Origin: Kushneria konosiri
GTDB taxonomy: Bacteria; Pseudomonadota; Gammaproteobacteria; Pseudomonadales; Halomonadaceae
DNA length: 64,000 nt
Direction: 5' to 3'
NCBI RefSeq assembly: GCF_002155145.1
Contig: NZ_CP021323.1
Span: 2,604,001-2,668,000 of the forward strand
Positions within the stretch are counted from its first letter, which is position 1. Each line of letters opens with the position of its first letter. Shown here piece after piece: positions 1-9,490 of this stretch. The position numbers and the translations under genes were made by a program. The notes below the pieces were generated by a model. That model was not told the origin of the DNA. It did no database searches and saw nothing but the letters and a program-made list of their open reading frames with translations.

Positions 1-2
1 AG

Positions 3-164
3 GATAATGAAATGCGTCAACTGTCGGCATTTGCCGACAGTCCGCAGCCAAATGTTATGGACTTTCAGAAGGTGATTGATGAGCAAGGACAGGCATTGTT
101 TGGAAATAAAGGAGAATGCCAGAACACTGGTAACGTCTCGCTTATTCCTTGTGACATGGCGTAA
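3..164 (+). CDS. C-terminal end of an unidentified gene (partial)
   Basis: An open frame enters from the left edge and stops at TAA 162-164, giving at most 53 visible residues. An internal ATG at 12 has no clear ribosome binding site, so this is more likely the tail of an upstream gene than a complete small gene. No domain can be recognised in the short segment. The next gene starts 77 bases downstream on the same strand. Confidence 0.35.
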   Translation, partial: DNEMRQLSAFADSPQPNVMDFQKVIDEQGQALFGNKGECQNTGNVSLIPCDMA

Positions 165-240
165 GCTGTTATGCTTATGAAAGACGCCAGTATTTTTGAC
201 CAGCGGACCCTTCACCGGGTCAGATCAGGATTAATCGGAG

Positions 241-2181
241 ATGCGCATTTCGCACAAGTACCTGCGCTACGGCCTTGGGTTGGCAGGTCTTACATTGGTG
301 CTGGTGGTCACATCTTTCATTGGCACGCGCAATCTGGCGATCATGATTCTGGGGCTGGCGCTTGCAGGGGTGCTCCTTGCCTGGCACCGTACCCGCCTGC
401 GCAATCGTCAGCTCTATCAGCAGCTTCATCACCCAACCAACCGTCTCAGCAACCATGAACGTCTGCGCTATGATCGAAGCGAACAGCGCTTTCGGGCGCT
501 GCTCGAGAGTCTGCCGCGCGTTGCTGTTCAGGGCTATGATCGCAAAAGGCGTGTCATCTACTGGAATGCTGCCAGTACTCAGCTCTACGGCTACATGCCC
601 GATGAGGTCATGGGCTGTCGGTTTGAAGAGCTCATCATTCCGGAAGGCATGCGTGAGTCGGTCATACGAGCGCATCAGAGCTGGATCAACGAGGGTGTGG
701 AAATCCCGGCCAGCGAAATGGAACTGGTGCACAAGTCAGGGCGCAGTGTGGCGGTCTTTTCTCATCATGTGATGCTGGGGCAGCACACCAATAATCCGCT
801 GATGTTCTGTGTCGACGTTGATCTCTCGGTACAAAAGCAGGCGCACCGGGATCTCGAGTTCATTCGTCGCTATGATCCGCTGACGCTATTGCCCAATCGT
901 GCAGCCTTCATTGCCGAACTCAATCGTCTGATCGAGGATGAAAATCGCCATCGTGCGCCGCTGGCGGTCCTTTTTATTGATATCGAGAATTTTTCCGAGA
1001 TCAATGACTCGCTGGGCTACGATCAGGGGAACCATCTGCTGACCCAGGTTGCCGAGCGGCTTTCCCAGAACAGTTACACTTCCGATCTATTGGCGCGCTT
1101 TGGCAACGATGAATTCATCATGGCCTGTACGCACCTTGATTCAAGACGTCATGCACTACAGCTGATTGATCGGGTCAACAGCATGTTTGAGCTGCCTTTT
1201 CTGCTGGATGGCAAGCCCCATCACGTCACGGTCAGTCAGGGCATCAGTCTTTTCCCGGATAATGGCGAAGATGCCGAGTCATTGATCTATGCGGCCAATG
1301 TTGCGCGCAACCGGGCCCGGCTGCCTGGTGAAAGCCGGTTTCAGATATTCAGTCACGAGTTTCACCGTGACCTGATTTACCAGCATGAACTGCTCAAGCG
1401 CCTGGAAAATGCCATCGATCATCAAGAGCTGGCGCTCCATTATCAGCCTCAGATATCACGTAGTGGTCGTATCGAGAGCATGGAGGCATTGCTGCGCTGG
1501 TTTCCCACGGGTGGCGGAATGGTTTCTCCTTCGGAATTCATTCCTCTGGCCGAGCGATTCGGGCTGATGGGACGCCTGGGAAGCTGGTCCATTGAAGCAT
1601 TATGTTGTCAGCAGGCTCGCTGGAAGGCGCAGGGGCTTCACGGTTATCGCGTGGATATCAATCTTTCAGGAGAGCATCTGCGCTCTACTGCAATGCTTGA
1701 ACAGCTGGAAAAAACGATGCAGCGCCATCAGCTTTCCATGCGAGATATCGGTATTGAAATCACTGAAAATGTTCTGGTGCAGGCTGATGAGGCGGTAAAG
1801 CATCATTTGCAAACGCTTTATCATCGAGGCATGAAAATTGCGATCGATGATTTTGGCACCGGTTACTCTTCTCTTGCCTATCTGAAGCAGTTTCCCGTGA
1901 CCTCGCTCAAGATTGATCGCACCTTTGTCAAGGATTCGCCCCAGAGCCTGCAGGACAGGGCCATTCTGGCCGGTATTGTCTTTATCGGCCACCGGCTGGG
2001 TCTTGAGGTCATTGCTGAAGGTGTAGAAACCAGCGAGCAGCTCGAAATGGTGCAGGAGCTCAATGTCGATCTGGTTCAGGGGTTTTATTTCTTTCGTTCC
2101 ATGAGAGCTGAGCGGATTACGCCGCTGCTGGAAACCCAGCCGCTGTTTCGAGGGCAACATGGCGCATCACCCAGGGAGTAA
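241..2181 (+). CDS. Membrane PAS-GGDEF-EAL c-di-GMP phosphodiesterase
   Basis: Predicted inner-membrane enzyme of cyclic-di-GMP turnover, 646 residues. Two hydrophobic segments (about 11-27 and 32-48) are followed by a PAS sensor (about 80-200), a GGDEF domain (about 210-370) and an EAL domain (about 385-630). The GGDEF signature is degenerate: it reads GNDEF at 288-292, so cyclase activity is doubtful. The EAL domain keeps its signature residues: EAL at 415-417, the DDFGTGYSS loop from 536, and AEGVET from 592. I therefore expect phosphodiesterase activity, perhaps with the GGDEF domain as a GTP sensor. AGGA at 227-230 lies 10 bases before ATG 241, and an in-frame stop at 232 excludes an earlier start. 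It appears to be monocistronic. Confidence 0.9.
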   Translation: MRISHKYLRYGLGLAGLTLVLVVTSFIGTRNLAIMILGLALAGVLLAWHRTRLRNRQLYQQLHHPTNRLSNHERLRYDRSEQRFRALLESLPRVAVQGYDRKRRVIYWNAASTQLYGYMPDEVMGCRFEELIIPEGMRESVIRAHQSWINEGVEIPASEMELVHKSGRSVAVFSHHVMLGQHTNNPLMFCVDVDLSVQKQAHRDLEFIRRYDPLTLLPNRAAFIAELNRLIEDENRHRAPLAVLFIDIENFSEINDSLGYDQGNHLLTQVAERLSQNSYTSDLLARFGNDEFIMACTHLDSRRHALQLIDRVNSMFELPFLLDGKPHHVTVSQGISLFPDNGEDAESLIYAANVARNRARLPGESRFQIFSHEFHRDLIYQHELLKRLENAIDHQELALHYQPQISRSGRIESMEALLRWFPTGGGMVSPSEFIPLAERFGLMGRLGSWSIEALCCQQARWKAQGLHGYRVDINLSGEHLRSTAMLEQLEKTMQRHQLSMRDIGIEITENVLVQADEAVKHHLQTLYHRGMKIAIDDFGTGYSSLAYLKQFPVTSLKIDRTFVKDSPQSLQDRAILAGIVFIGHRLGLEVIAEGVETSEQLEMVQELNVDLVQGFYFFRSMRAERITPLLETQPLFRGQHGASPRE

Positions 2182-2511
2182 GCGCGCCGTCTTCAGAAGA
2201 TTGATATCCGATGACAACAGGCAGGGCCGTCCATGTGGCCGCTGACCGTTTCCGGCGAGTCGGGTCAGTCCTGCAATGTCAGAAAACGTCACATGCTGTT
2301 TCAATGCCCTGCATGTCTGTCGAGCGGCGCCTGACATGAAGCCCTATCGTGAATTTTCTCTAAATGATTGATTTTTTACTATTTGCATAATCCAGGTTAG
2401 CGGCATCGCAAGGCGATTCGTCCAACAATGGAGTCTATCTTTGGACGGTAATGCATCAATTATTACTATAATGCCGAATAGCTTTTTGAATGCGATTCGG
2501 GAGTGCATGCC

Positions 2512-3276
2512 ATGTTGGACAGGGATCGCTGCCTGGTGCGTAACTTCAAACATTATTGTGCGCTTGATGAGACGGAAGCCGAACTTCTGGCAGCGCTGGA
2601 AAAGACGCCTCAGATCGTATCGAATGCTCAGATGATATGGGAAGAGAACCATTGTGCCGAGAGCCTTTGCGTTCTCAGCGAAGGCTGGGCATGTTCATAT
2701 CGATCGATGGATGATGGTACCCGTCAGATCCTCAATATCTTTTTGCCGGGTGATATGGTCGGTCTGAGCGATTTTTCACCCCGACGTCATCTGGCGTCGG
2801 TGGCCATGCTGACAGAAGGCGTCGTTTGCCGTTTTCCACTCAAGAACCTGACCGATATCTTCACGACATCGCCCAGGTTGACCACCGTGCTGTTCTCGTT
2901 GGCGGGACAACAGCAGGCCATCATGGCAGAGCGCCTGGTCAATATGGGCAGACGGACGGCGCGTGAAAAGGTGGCGCATTTTATCTGTGAAATGCACTTG
3001 CGTTTGCGCAAGACCTATCCGGACATTACACATCGGTTTAACCTGCCGCTGTCACAGCAGGTGCTGGCAGATGTTCTCGGGCTTTCAGCCGTTCACGTCA
3101 GCCGTACCTTTTCCGAACTCAGGGAGGAGGGTCTTTTATATCGTGAACGCAATCGAATCGAGATTCCGGATCTGGAAGCCTTTTATGACGTCGCCAGTTT
3201 TTCGGATACCTATCTAAGCGAGAGTGTCAGCGAGCTATTAAAGCTTGTCGAAAACGATAGCTCTACGCTGCGTTGA
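2512..3276 (+). CDS. Crp/Fnr-family transcriptional regulator
   Basis: A 254-residue cytoplasmic DNA-binding regulator. The N-terminal half has the cNMP-binding-like beta-roll pattern, then the long dimerisation helix, and a C-terminal winged helix with the recognition-helix motif LGLSAVHVSRTFSELREEG. Several cysteines occur in the first 70 residues, but not with the spacing of the Fnr [4Fe-4S] cluster, so oxygen sensing is not supported. GTG 2503 would be possible, but GGGAG at 2499-2503 is placed 8 bases before ATG 2512, which I prefer. The gene ends before a strong terminator and has no operon partners. Its ligand and targets are unknown. The roughly 330 bases upstream (2182-2511) are AT-rich and show no other gene. 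Confidence 0.85.
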   Translation: MLDRDRCLVRNFKHYCALDETEAELLAALEKTPQIVSNAQMIWEENHCAESLCVLSEGWACSYRSMDDGTRQILNIFLPGDMVGLSDFSPRRHLASVAMLTEGVVCRFPLKNLTDIFTTSPRLTTVLFSLAGQQQAIMAERLVNMGRRTAREKVAHFICEMHLRLRKTYPDITHRFNLPLSQQVLADVLGLSAVHVSRTFSELREEGLLYRERNRIEIPDLEAFYDVASFSDTYLSESVSELLKLVENDSSTLR

Positions 3277-3311
3277 CGTCATCACCGCCGCTCATTCATC
3301 TTCAATCCAGG

Positions 3312-3358
3312 GTCTGAAAGGCATCAGGGCGGATCGCGGCCTGATGCCTTTTTCAGAC
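3312..3358 (+). terminator. Rho-independent terminator after the Crp/Fnr gene
   Basis: The arms AAAGGCATCAGG (3317-3328) and CCTGATGCC (3340-3348) pair around an 11-base loop and run into a T tract; the outer GTCTGAAA/TTTCAGAC extends the dyad. It separates the regulator from the hydrolase gene. The rest of 3277-3604 shows no convincing gene. Confidence 0.85.
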
Positions 3359-3604
3359 AGTGACCTGCCTTGTACTCTGCGCCAGCCCCGGCCCGAGGCG
3401 GTATCGTCCATTGGCCGTGTTCATCTGGATTTATCTCCTTCAGCGGTTGCCGTTTGCGCTTTTCGTGGCCCACTATACCGGCGCGATATCGGGCTGTTTG
3501 ACTCTGTTGATCGGACACTTGTGATCGGCAGGCATATCGAGCCTGTTTCGACCAGGATGGAACGTACCTGTTACGCCAGTGATAAACCCATAGTGGAGAT
3601 GACC

Positions 3605-4459
3605 ATGACGCAGTCCATCGAACAGTTGAGCGCCACCCGAAGCCATGGGGGATGGGTCAAGCGCTTCAGCCATCGCTCGCAGGTGCTTGATTGCGACATG
3701 ACCTTTGGCATTTTTTTGCCGCCACAGGCGGAAAACGGCACCGTGCCGGTACTGTGGTGGCTCTCCGGATTGACCTGCACCGATGAAAATTTCATGCAAA
3801 AGGCAGGTGCTCAAAAAATGGCGGCAAGGCTGGGCATGGCGATCGTCTGCCCGGATACCAGCCCCAGGGGTACGGACCTTCCAGGTGAGCACGACAGCTA
3901 TGATTTCGGTTCTGGCGCCGGTTTTTACCTGAATGCCAGACAGACGCCCTGGGACAAGCACTATCACATGTATGACTACGTGACGCGTGAGCTGCCAGCG
4001 CTGGTTCGTGAACATTTTCCTGTCAGCGAGCGTGAGGCCATCAGCGGACACTCCATGGGCGGCCATGGTGCATTGATCTGTGCCCTGAAACAGCCCGGCC
4101 GTTATGCCAGTGTCTCGGCCTTTTCGCCCGTGGTGAATCCGGTGGACTGCCCCTGGGGTGAAAAGGCCTTCAGCCATTATCTCGGGGAGGACCGTGCCGA
4201 GTGGTCCGATTGGGATGCCTGTGAGCTGGTACTGTCCGGCGCTTCCAGACAGGGCATGCTCGTTGATCAGGGCGAGGATGATCAGTTCCTTGAAAACCAG
4301 CTCAAGCCGGATCATCTGGAAAAGGCGTGCCACCTGCAGGGTGTTCCCCTGAAGCTTCGCCGTCATGAGGGTTATGACCACAGCTATTTCTTTGTGGCAA
4401 GCTTCATTGATGACCATCTCGAATATCACGCCCATCACCTCTTTGCCGATCAGGCGTGA
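3605..4459 (+). CDS. fghA: S-formylglutathione hydrolase
   Basis: Cytosolic serine hydrolase that splits S-formylglutathione into glutathione and formate, the second step of glutathione-dependent formaldehyde detoxification. It has 284 residues, the usual length for the family (esterase D). The alpha/beta-hydrolase nucleophile is Ser150 in GHSMGGHG; the acid lies in the DQGEDDQF stretch and the base is His259 in GYDHSYFF. The LSGLTCTDENF segment typical of the family is present. The open frame extends far upstream, but GGAG at 3595-3598 sits 6 bases before ATG 3605 (ATG 3599 would touch it), so translation should begin there. The partner formaldehyde dehydrogenase gene is not adjacent. Confidence 0.93.
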   Translation: MTQSIEQLSATRSHGGWVKRFSHRSQVLDCDMTFGIFLPPQAENGTVPVLWWLSGLTCTDENFMQKAGAQKMAARLGMAIVCPDTSPRGTDLPGEHDSYDFGSGAGFYLNARQTPWDKHYHMYDYVTRELPALVREHFPVSEREAISGHSMGGHGALICALKQPGRYASVSAFSPVVNPVDCPWGEKAFSHYLGEDRAEWSDWDACELVLSGASRQGMLVDQGEDDQFLENQLKPDHLEKACHLQGVPLKLRRHEGYDHSYFFVASFIDDHLEYHAHHLFADQA

Positions 4460-4485
4460 CCCACGGCGGTCAGCGTCCTCCAATT

Positions 4486-4509
4486 CCGGGGCTCCTGTCT
4501 GAGCCCCGG
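4486..4509 (+). terminator. GC-rich hairpin after fghA
   Basis: CCGGGGCTC and GAGCCCCGG form a perfect 9-bp stem with a 6-base loop. The following T tract is short and interrupted, so termination is likely but less certain than at other sites. Confidence 0.55.
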
Positions 4510-4639
4510 TTGTCTATCGGTTTCAAGGATATCCTGAAGGCATTCCGGGCCGGGTGCGTGTAACCTGTGGCCATTAACCATGATCAGGCGGCACAGTGCA
4601 TAAAAGGCATCGCTGCAATAAAAAAAGGGGGCCAGGGCT

Positions 4640-5332
4640 TTGATCGGACTGCTGCTGCGATGGTGCGTCAGGATCATATTGGGTGCGATCGTGCTGTCGA
4701 TACTTCTGGTGACGCTGTTTCGTTTTGTGCCACTGCCGGGGTCGATGGTCATGCTCGAGCGGAAGGTGACGTCCATCGCCGATGGTGAGCCCATCACGAT
4801 TCGTTATCACTGGACGCCCTGGCGTTCCCTGTCCGATCAGGCGAAGCTGGCCGTCATCGCCGCCGAGGATCAGAAGTTTCCCTATCATTACGGATTCGAC
4901 CTTGATCAGGTGCACGCCGCCATTCAGGCCTGGAAGGAAGGCAAGGCGCTGCGTGGGGCCAGCACCATCAGTCAGCAGACTGCCAAGAATGTTTTTTTGT
5001 GGTCCGGTCGCAGCTGGCTGCGCAAGGGCATGGAGGTCTGGTTCACCCTGTTGATCGAGCTGATCTGGCCCAAGGAGCGCATCCTTGAGGTCTACCTCAA
5101 TGTGGTGGAATGGGATCGGGGCGTGTTCGGACTGGAAGCCGCGGCCCAGCACTATTACGGCATCGGCGCCAGCCAGGTCACGGTTGATCAGGCCGCAAGA
5201 CTGGCAGCCGTTCTGCCCAACCCGCGCAACTGGAGTCCGACGGCGCCGAGCGCTCGTGTGGCGCAGCGCATTGCCTGGGTCAGACAGCAAATGAGGCAGT
5301 TGGGCGGCACACGCTTTTTACAGCGTCTATAG
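4640..5332 (+). CDS. mtgA: Monofunctional peptidoglycan transglycosylase MtgA
   Basis: Inner-membrane glycosyltransferase (GT51) that polymerises lipid II into glycan strands but lacks a transpeptidase domain. It has 230 residues with an N-terminal membrane anchor (about 4-28). GT51 motifs are visible in order: catalytic EDQKFPYHYGFD with Glu76, then GASTISQQTAKNVFLW, then the RKGMEVWFT and KERILEVYLN region and the GVFGLEAAAQHYYG segment. The start is an unusual TTG at 4640, preceded by AAGGGGG around 4624-4630. The open frame begins at this TTG, and the anchor would be damaged by a much later start. The gene stands alone. Confidence 0.92.
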   Translation: MIGLLLRWCVRIILGAIVLSILLVTLFRFVPLPGSMVMLERKVTSIADGEPITIRYHWTPWRSLSDQAKLAVIAAEDQKFPYHYGFDLDQVHAAIQAWKEGKALRGASTISQQTAKNVFLWSGRSWLRKGMEVWFTLLIELIWPKERILEVYLNVVEWDRGVFGLEAAAQHYYGIGASQVTVDQAARLAAVLPNPRNWSPTAPSARVAQRIAWVRQQMRQLGGTRFLQRL

Positions 5333-5477
5333 TGGGGTACGACTGCCTGTGAGAATGAAGGCAATAAAGCCTTTAAAATTAATTACATGCAGTAACAAAA
5401 TCAGTTGAACTTAGTGTGTCGTGCGGCGTCATAATGACAGTACGCATTGAAAAGCAAAGGTAGTCAGGAGGATGTTC

Positions 5478-5861
5478 ATGAAACGTTTTGCCGCAGTTGT
5501 TTCCGCATCGCTGGTCGCGACCGGCCTCGCTGCCACACCGGCGCTCGCCGCTCAGGAGCAGCCGACTCAGGGTGCGCAAAGCCAGCAGCAGTCACAAAAT
5601 TTCAGCGATGACCAGCTGCAGAACTTTGCCTCTGCTTCTCAGGAAATCGCAGGTATCTCTCAGGATTACACCAAGCAGCTTCAGGGTGCTGACGGCGCCG
5701 ATGCACAGCAAAGCATCCGCGAAGAAGCCAACCAGAAGATGGTACAGGCCGTTCAGGATAACAACCTGGAGGTCGAGCAGTTCAACCAGATCGGTCAGGC
5801 TGTCCAGAACGATCCGCAGATGATGCAAAAGGTTCAGCAAATGGCTCAGAAAAAGCAGTAA
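5478..5861 (+). CDS. Secreted DUF4168-type protein
   Basis: A 127-residue protein with a clear Sec signal peptide (residues 1 to about 25, cleaved after an ALA motif). The mature part is small, Gln-rich and predicted helical, and resembles DUF4168 proteins: FASASQEIAGISQDYTKQL followed by a basic-acidic helix. Function is unknown; the location should be periplasmic or extracellular. AGGAGG at 5466-5471 touches ATG 5472 but is ideally placed (6 bases) for ATG 5478, which also gives the cleaner signal peptide. A strong terminator follows at once, so it is a single-gene unit. Confidence 0.8.
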   Translation: MKRFAAVVSASLVATGLAATPALAAQEQPTQGAQSQQQSQNFSDDQLQNFASASQEIAGISQDYTKQLQGADGADAQQSIREEANQKMVQAVQDNNLEVEQFNQIGQAVQNDPQMMQKVQQMAQKKQ

Positions 5862-5880
5862 GCCATTTAAGTGATCTCAA

Positions 5881-5911
5881 GGGGCCGCTTCTTCGAAAGC
5901 GGCCCTTTTTT
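5881..5911 (+). terminator. Rho-independent terminator
   Basis: GGGGCCGCTT and AAGCGGCCC pair around a short TTCG-type loop and are followed by TTTTTT. It ends the DUF4168 gene. Confidence 0.9.
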
Positions 5912-6034
5912 ATGCTTGAAAAACGCTGTCCTGATTCCGGTTCGAGCAAGTGGATTTTTTCTACTAAAGTCTATCCCTTGATGACTTAAGGCCAGCGCAA
6001 GGCTGGTGACATTCAGGGACGAAGACGAGCAGTT

Positions 6035-7522
6035 ATGACGGAGCAAAAGGGTTCAAGCGGGATAGGCTACATACTTTCCATCTGCCTTGTCGCAGCACTT
6101 GGCGGCATTCTGTTTGGTTATGATACGGCCGTCATTTCAGGCGCCATCGACTCGATCACCACCTATTTTGATCTCTCTGCCACCATGAAGGGCTGGGCAG
6201 TATCGAGTGTGGTGATCGGCAGCATTCTGGGTGCTCTGGGGGCCGGCTATCTGGCCAATATTCTGGGTCGACGCATGACCATGATGACAGCGGCTGCCCT
6301 GTTTCTGGTATCAGCCCTGGGGTCGGCGCTGGCACCTGCCTTCTGGTTTTATATCGTCCTGCGTCTGGTCGGCGGCGTGGCTGTAGGGATCGCCAGTGTG
6401 GTGTCTCCCATGTACATGGGGGAGCTGGCGCCCCAGCACTGGCGTGGCAGGACGCTGAGCATGTTTCAGCAATCTCTCGTGGTCGGCCAGACGATCGTAT
6501 TTTTCGTGAACTACTTTATTGCGCGTGATGTGGCCCAGGAGTGGCTCAACAACTATGGCTGGCGCTGGATGCTGGGCTCCGAGGCCATTCCGGCCGTGCT
6601 CTTTGCGGTTTTGCTCTTGCTGGTACCCGAGTCTCCGCGCTGGTGCATCATGCATGGACAGTATGACCGGGCCCGGCGAATACTGGCGCGCTTTACGCCG
6701 CAAAGGGACATCGAACCAATGGTCGAGGAGGTACGCCACTCACTGGATGAAGGAAACTCCAGCGGCCGTCGTGCCATGAACCGACAGCTTCGTCAGGAAA
6801 AGCGCAGCTCACGCAGTGCCCTCAAAAAGCCCGTCATGATGGGTATTGCGCTGGTCGGTATCTTTTTATCGGCTGCGCAGCAGCTCTCCGGGATCAATGT
6901 GGTGATGTATTACGCGCCCACCGTACTCTCCGGCGTTACCGACAGCACCGGAAGCGCGCTGCTGCAGACAGGCTATATCGGTCTGATCTTTATTGTGGGC
7001 AATCTGGTGGGGATGTATCTGATTGACCGCGTCGGGCGCGTGCGTCTTTTGACCATCGGTTCACTGGCCTGCATCGCGAGCATGGGCGTACTGGGCACCG
7101 TTTTCTGGTTCGATGTTCAGGGCTATACCGCCATGCTGGCCATCATGGTGTATGTCACGGGCTATGCCATTTCATGGGGTTGCTGCAGCTGGACGCTTTT
7201 GTCGGAAATCTTTCCCAATTCGATCCGTGAGTCGGGCATGGCACTTGCCATGGGCGCTCAGTGGACGGCTGGCTTTATCGTGGCGCAGACCTTTCCGATG
7301 ATGCGCGGCAGCGAATGGCTCAATGACATGTTCAATGGCGCCTTTCCGTTCTGGCTGTTCGGCAGCATCACGTTTATCAGTTTGTTGATCGTCTGGCGTT
7401 TTGTGCCGGAAACGAAGGGGGTACCGCTGGAGTCAATGGAAACGCTCATGGGCGAGAAGTTTCGTCAGGGTCGAGTGCAGGACTGCTCGCGCTACCGGGA
7501 AGGTCATGCGCAAACCGCGTGA
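6035..7522 (+). CDS. MFS sugar porter (sugar:H+ symporter)
   Basis: A 495-residue inner-membrane transporter of the major facilitator sugar-porter family, with about 12 hydrophobic segments in two halves. Family signatures are GYDTAVISGA in helix 1, GRRMTMM after helix 2, PESPRW before the central loop, DRVGR in the second half and PETKG near the C-terminus. These match the XylE/AraE/GalP class, so a proton-driven monosaccharide uptake role is likely; the substrate cannot be read from the sequence. The site before ATG 6035 is weak (GAAGACGAG). There is no neighbouring sugar catabolic gene to suggest a substrate. Confidence 0.88.
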   Translation: MTEQKGSSGIGYILSICLVAALGGILFGYDTAVISGAIDSITTYFDLSATMKGWAVSSVVIGSILGALGAGYLANILGRRMTMMTAAALFLVSALGSALAPAFWFYIVLRLVGGVAVGIASVVSPMYMGELAPQHWRGRTLSMFQQSLVVGQTIVFFVNYFIARDVAQEWLNNYGWRWMLGSEAIPAVLFAVLLLLVPESPRWCIMHGQYDRARRILARFTPQRDIEPMVEEVRHSLDEGNSSGRRAMNRQLRQEKRSSRSALKKPVMMGIALVGIFLSAAQQLSGINVVMYYAPTVLSGVTDSTGSALLQTGYIGLIFIVGNLVGMYLIDRVGRVRLLTIGSLACIASMGVLGTVFWFDVQGYTAMLAIMVYVTGYAISWGCCSWTLLSEIFPNSIRESGMALAMGAQWTAGFIVAQTFPMMRGSEWLNDMFNGAFPFWLFGSITFISLLIVWRFVPETKGVPLESMETLMGEKFRQGRVQDCSRYREGHAQTA

Positions 7523-7551
7523 AAAAGCCCGATAAGCCATGACGCCATCAA

Positions 7552-7579
7552 AAAGGCCCCACTACGGTGGGGCCTTTTG
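7552..7579. terminator. Bidirectional terminator between convergent genes
   Basis: AAAAAGGCCCC and GGGGCCTTTT flank an 8-base loop. The hairpin has A and T tracts on its two sides and lies between the convergent sugar porter and AEC transporter genes, so it can serve both. Confidence 0.88.
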
Positions 7580-7609
7580 CATGTCTCACATGGGGCTGGG
7601 CGGTTCGCT

Positions 7610-8485
7610 TTAGATCACCCACATCAGCATCAGCGGCAGATAAATGAACGAGGCAAGCGTTGAACACATGACCAGACTCGCCACAAACTCCGGCGAGCGT
7701 CCGGCCTTCTGGGCAAAAAGATAGTTGTACACCGCCATGGGCATGCACATCATCACCATCAGAATGCCTCGGGCTTCTTCATCCAGCCCCAGCAGCAGGC
7801 CAATGCCCTGCGCAATAATACCGGCTACCACGACCCTGCCCAGTGCAAAGGCAAGACCCGCCGACAGGTTGCGTGCGCGAATACTGGCCAGTGCCACACC
7901 GAGCGTAATCAACATGATGGGAATGGTCATGCCGGCCAGCAGTTCGATGCTGTTGGCAAGCCAGGCCGGCAGCGTAACCTGATAGGCCATCAGAAGAATC
8001 GCGATGATGCTGGCGTAGATGGTCGGGTTGGTCAGCAGATTTCTGACCGGCCGTGAACTACTGGTGATGCTGCCCACCACGAACTGGGCAATCGAGACGA
8101 TCACGAACACGGCGATGGCCAGTGAAAAGCCGCGTCCTTCGCCAAAGGCATACATGGCCAGCGGCAGGCCCATGTTGCCGGTGTTGGGGAAAAGAACCGA
8201 TGGCACGATGGTGCGCCAGTCCATCTTCGTGATACGAGACAGCAGCAGGCCGACAACCAGCAGCACCAGAAGGCATAGAAAGGTCGCGGTGGCCATGCTC
8301 GAGAAGGCCGACAGCTCGACATGCGTGCTCGATAGGGCATTGACGATAAGACAGGGGGTGCCGACGTTGAAGACCAGCTTGGTGACGAAGCCGGTAGGGT
8401 AGGGCTGTCGAAAGCGTACCCAGAAGTAGCCGATGCCGGCGCCCACCATAATGGGGACCATGACAGCCATGATTTGTGAAAACAT
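7610..8485 (-). CDS. AEC-family (auxin efflux carrier-like) transporter
   Basis: A 291-residue inner-membrane protein with about ten hydrophobic helices in two repeats of five. The pattern fits AEC permeases: N-terminal VPIMVGAGIGYFWVRF, the FPNTGNMGLP motif in helix 4, and a matching segment with MPMAVYNYLFA near the end. Bacterial members export or exchange organic acids such as malate or malonate; the substrate here is not known. It is divergently placed from nothing obvious and has no operon partner. Confidence 0.85.
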   Translation of the reverse strand: MFSQIMAVMVPIMVGAGIGYFWVRFRQPYPTGFVTKLVFNVGTPCLIVNALSSTHVELSAFSSMATATFLCLLVLLVVGLLLSRITKMDWRTIVPSVLFPNTGNMGLPLAMYAFGEGRGFSLAIAVFVIVSIAQFVVGSITSSSRPVRNLLTNPTIYASIIAILLMAYQVTLPAWLANSIELLAGMTIPIMLITLGVALASIRARNLSAGLAFALGRVVVAGIIAQGIGLLLGLDEEARGILMVMMCMPMAVYNYLFAQKAGRSPEFVASLVMCSTLASFIYLPLMLMWVI

Positions 8486-8583
8486 GAAAAACCCTGTGCA
8501 GGCGGCAGTGGTGACTGCAATGAAACGAGATCGTTATTTTCACGGGGTTATGAGGACAGTTGCAAGCTGTCCGGCGTGAAATA

Positions 8584-9468
8584 TTATACTTTCGTATAAT
8601 TTTCTTTGGGCAGTGTAATGACATGTCCGGGCTGGTCTGCCAGCCGACTGTCCTGACCCAGTCGGCGAGCGCCATGTCTGGCATGGCTGATCAGACCGGT
8701 AATCAGAGCCCGCTCGGGCATATGGCGCCAAAAGCGCGAGGGCATGCTGCGTACCATGGTCTTTTCGTTGAGGCGAGCCGGATTGAACGTGCTGGCATAG
8801 TAGGCCAGCCAGAGATCTTCTGCGTCATCTTCCATGGCCGACAGCGCCTGATAATCCTGTACGGAAAAAGTACCGGCATCAGGGCGTTCAATATGCCACT
8901 GCCGCCCATCGCAGACGATGGCGCCCTCAGGGGTCATGATCAGCCAGCGGTGCCGGCCCATCCGATCAATGAAATGTCGAGCGGCCCCTTCAAGCACATC
9001 ATGGCGGGGCTCAAACCACGCGATAAATTCCGGTGCGTACTGTTCTTCATTGGTCGACTGCGGGTGAAACCGTAAAAAGGCGTGGATGTGATGCACTTCG
9101 TGGTTGACGGCCTTGACGCGCTGCTCGATGACCGCACCATCCCTGTCTCCGGCCAGCAGAGCGTCGCCTTCGCCCTGAGCCAGCCGCCAGACCACTCGAT
9201 AGAGTAGCGCCCAGCGGCACTCCTGGTGGTGGGTAGGCCAATAGCGAGAGGCGCACTCCAGCCGCTGCAGATCGTGCCTTGAAAGCTTCAATGCCAGTGG
9301 TGTCTCGGCGGGTGGGGGTAGATCGGTATCACCGCTGGCAAACAGATCACCTGCAGAGTCTTCACTCTGCCAAAGGACATCGCCTGGCGGCACTCTGGCG
9401 GCCAGCAGGCGGCGGGCATGGTCGCGCCAGCAGGCGAAGTCGGCTCGGGTCATATGCAGGGTATACAT
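8584..9468 (-). CDS. TIGR03915-type putative DNA repair/metabolism protein
   Basis: A 294-residue cytosolic protein of the family that accompanies a radical SAM DNA-modification/repair protein (TIGR03915 with TIGR03916). The N-terminal part ends with the typical HAFLRFHP segment; the C-terminal half carries FEPRHDVLEGAARHFIDRMG followed by the IMTPEGAIVCDG segment of DUF4130-like domains. Biochemical activity is not established. It is the second gene of a two-gene unit, starting 22 bases after the radical SAM stop. AGGAGG lies 10 bases before ATG 9468; a GTG two codons earlier (9474) is the alternative. Regulation should follow the LexA box ahead of the first gene. Confidence 0.85.
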   Translation of the reverse strand: MYTLHMTRADFACWRDHARRLLAARVPPGDVLWQSEDSAGDLFASGDTDLPPPAETPLALKLSRHDLQRLECASRYWPTHHQECRWALLYRVVWRLAQGEGDALLAGDRDGAVIEQRVKAVNHEVHHIHAFLRFHPQSTNEEQYAPEFIAWFEPRHDVLEGAARHFIDRMGRHRWLIMTPEGAIVCDGRQWHIERPDAGTFSVQDYQALSAMEDDAEDLWLAYYASTFNPARLNEKTMVRSMPSRFWRHMPERALITGLISHARHGARRLGQDSRLADQPGHVITLPKENYTKV

Positions 9469-9490
9469 CGTCACACCACCTCCTGAAGGG

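Noticed and set aside
2512-3276. Oxygen-sensing Fnr
   Set aside because: The cysteines in the N-terminus do not follow the Fnr cluster spacing; only the broad Crp/Fnr family is supported.
3473-4483. Long open frame on the minus strand opposite fghA (336 codons)
   Set aside because: It is fully antisense to a clear esterase with intact catalytic residues, has no recognisable domain and reflects codon bias of the real gene.
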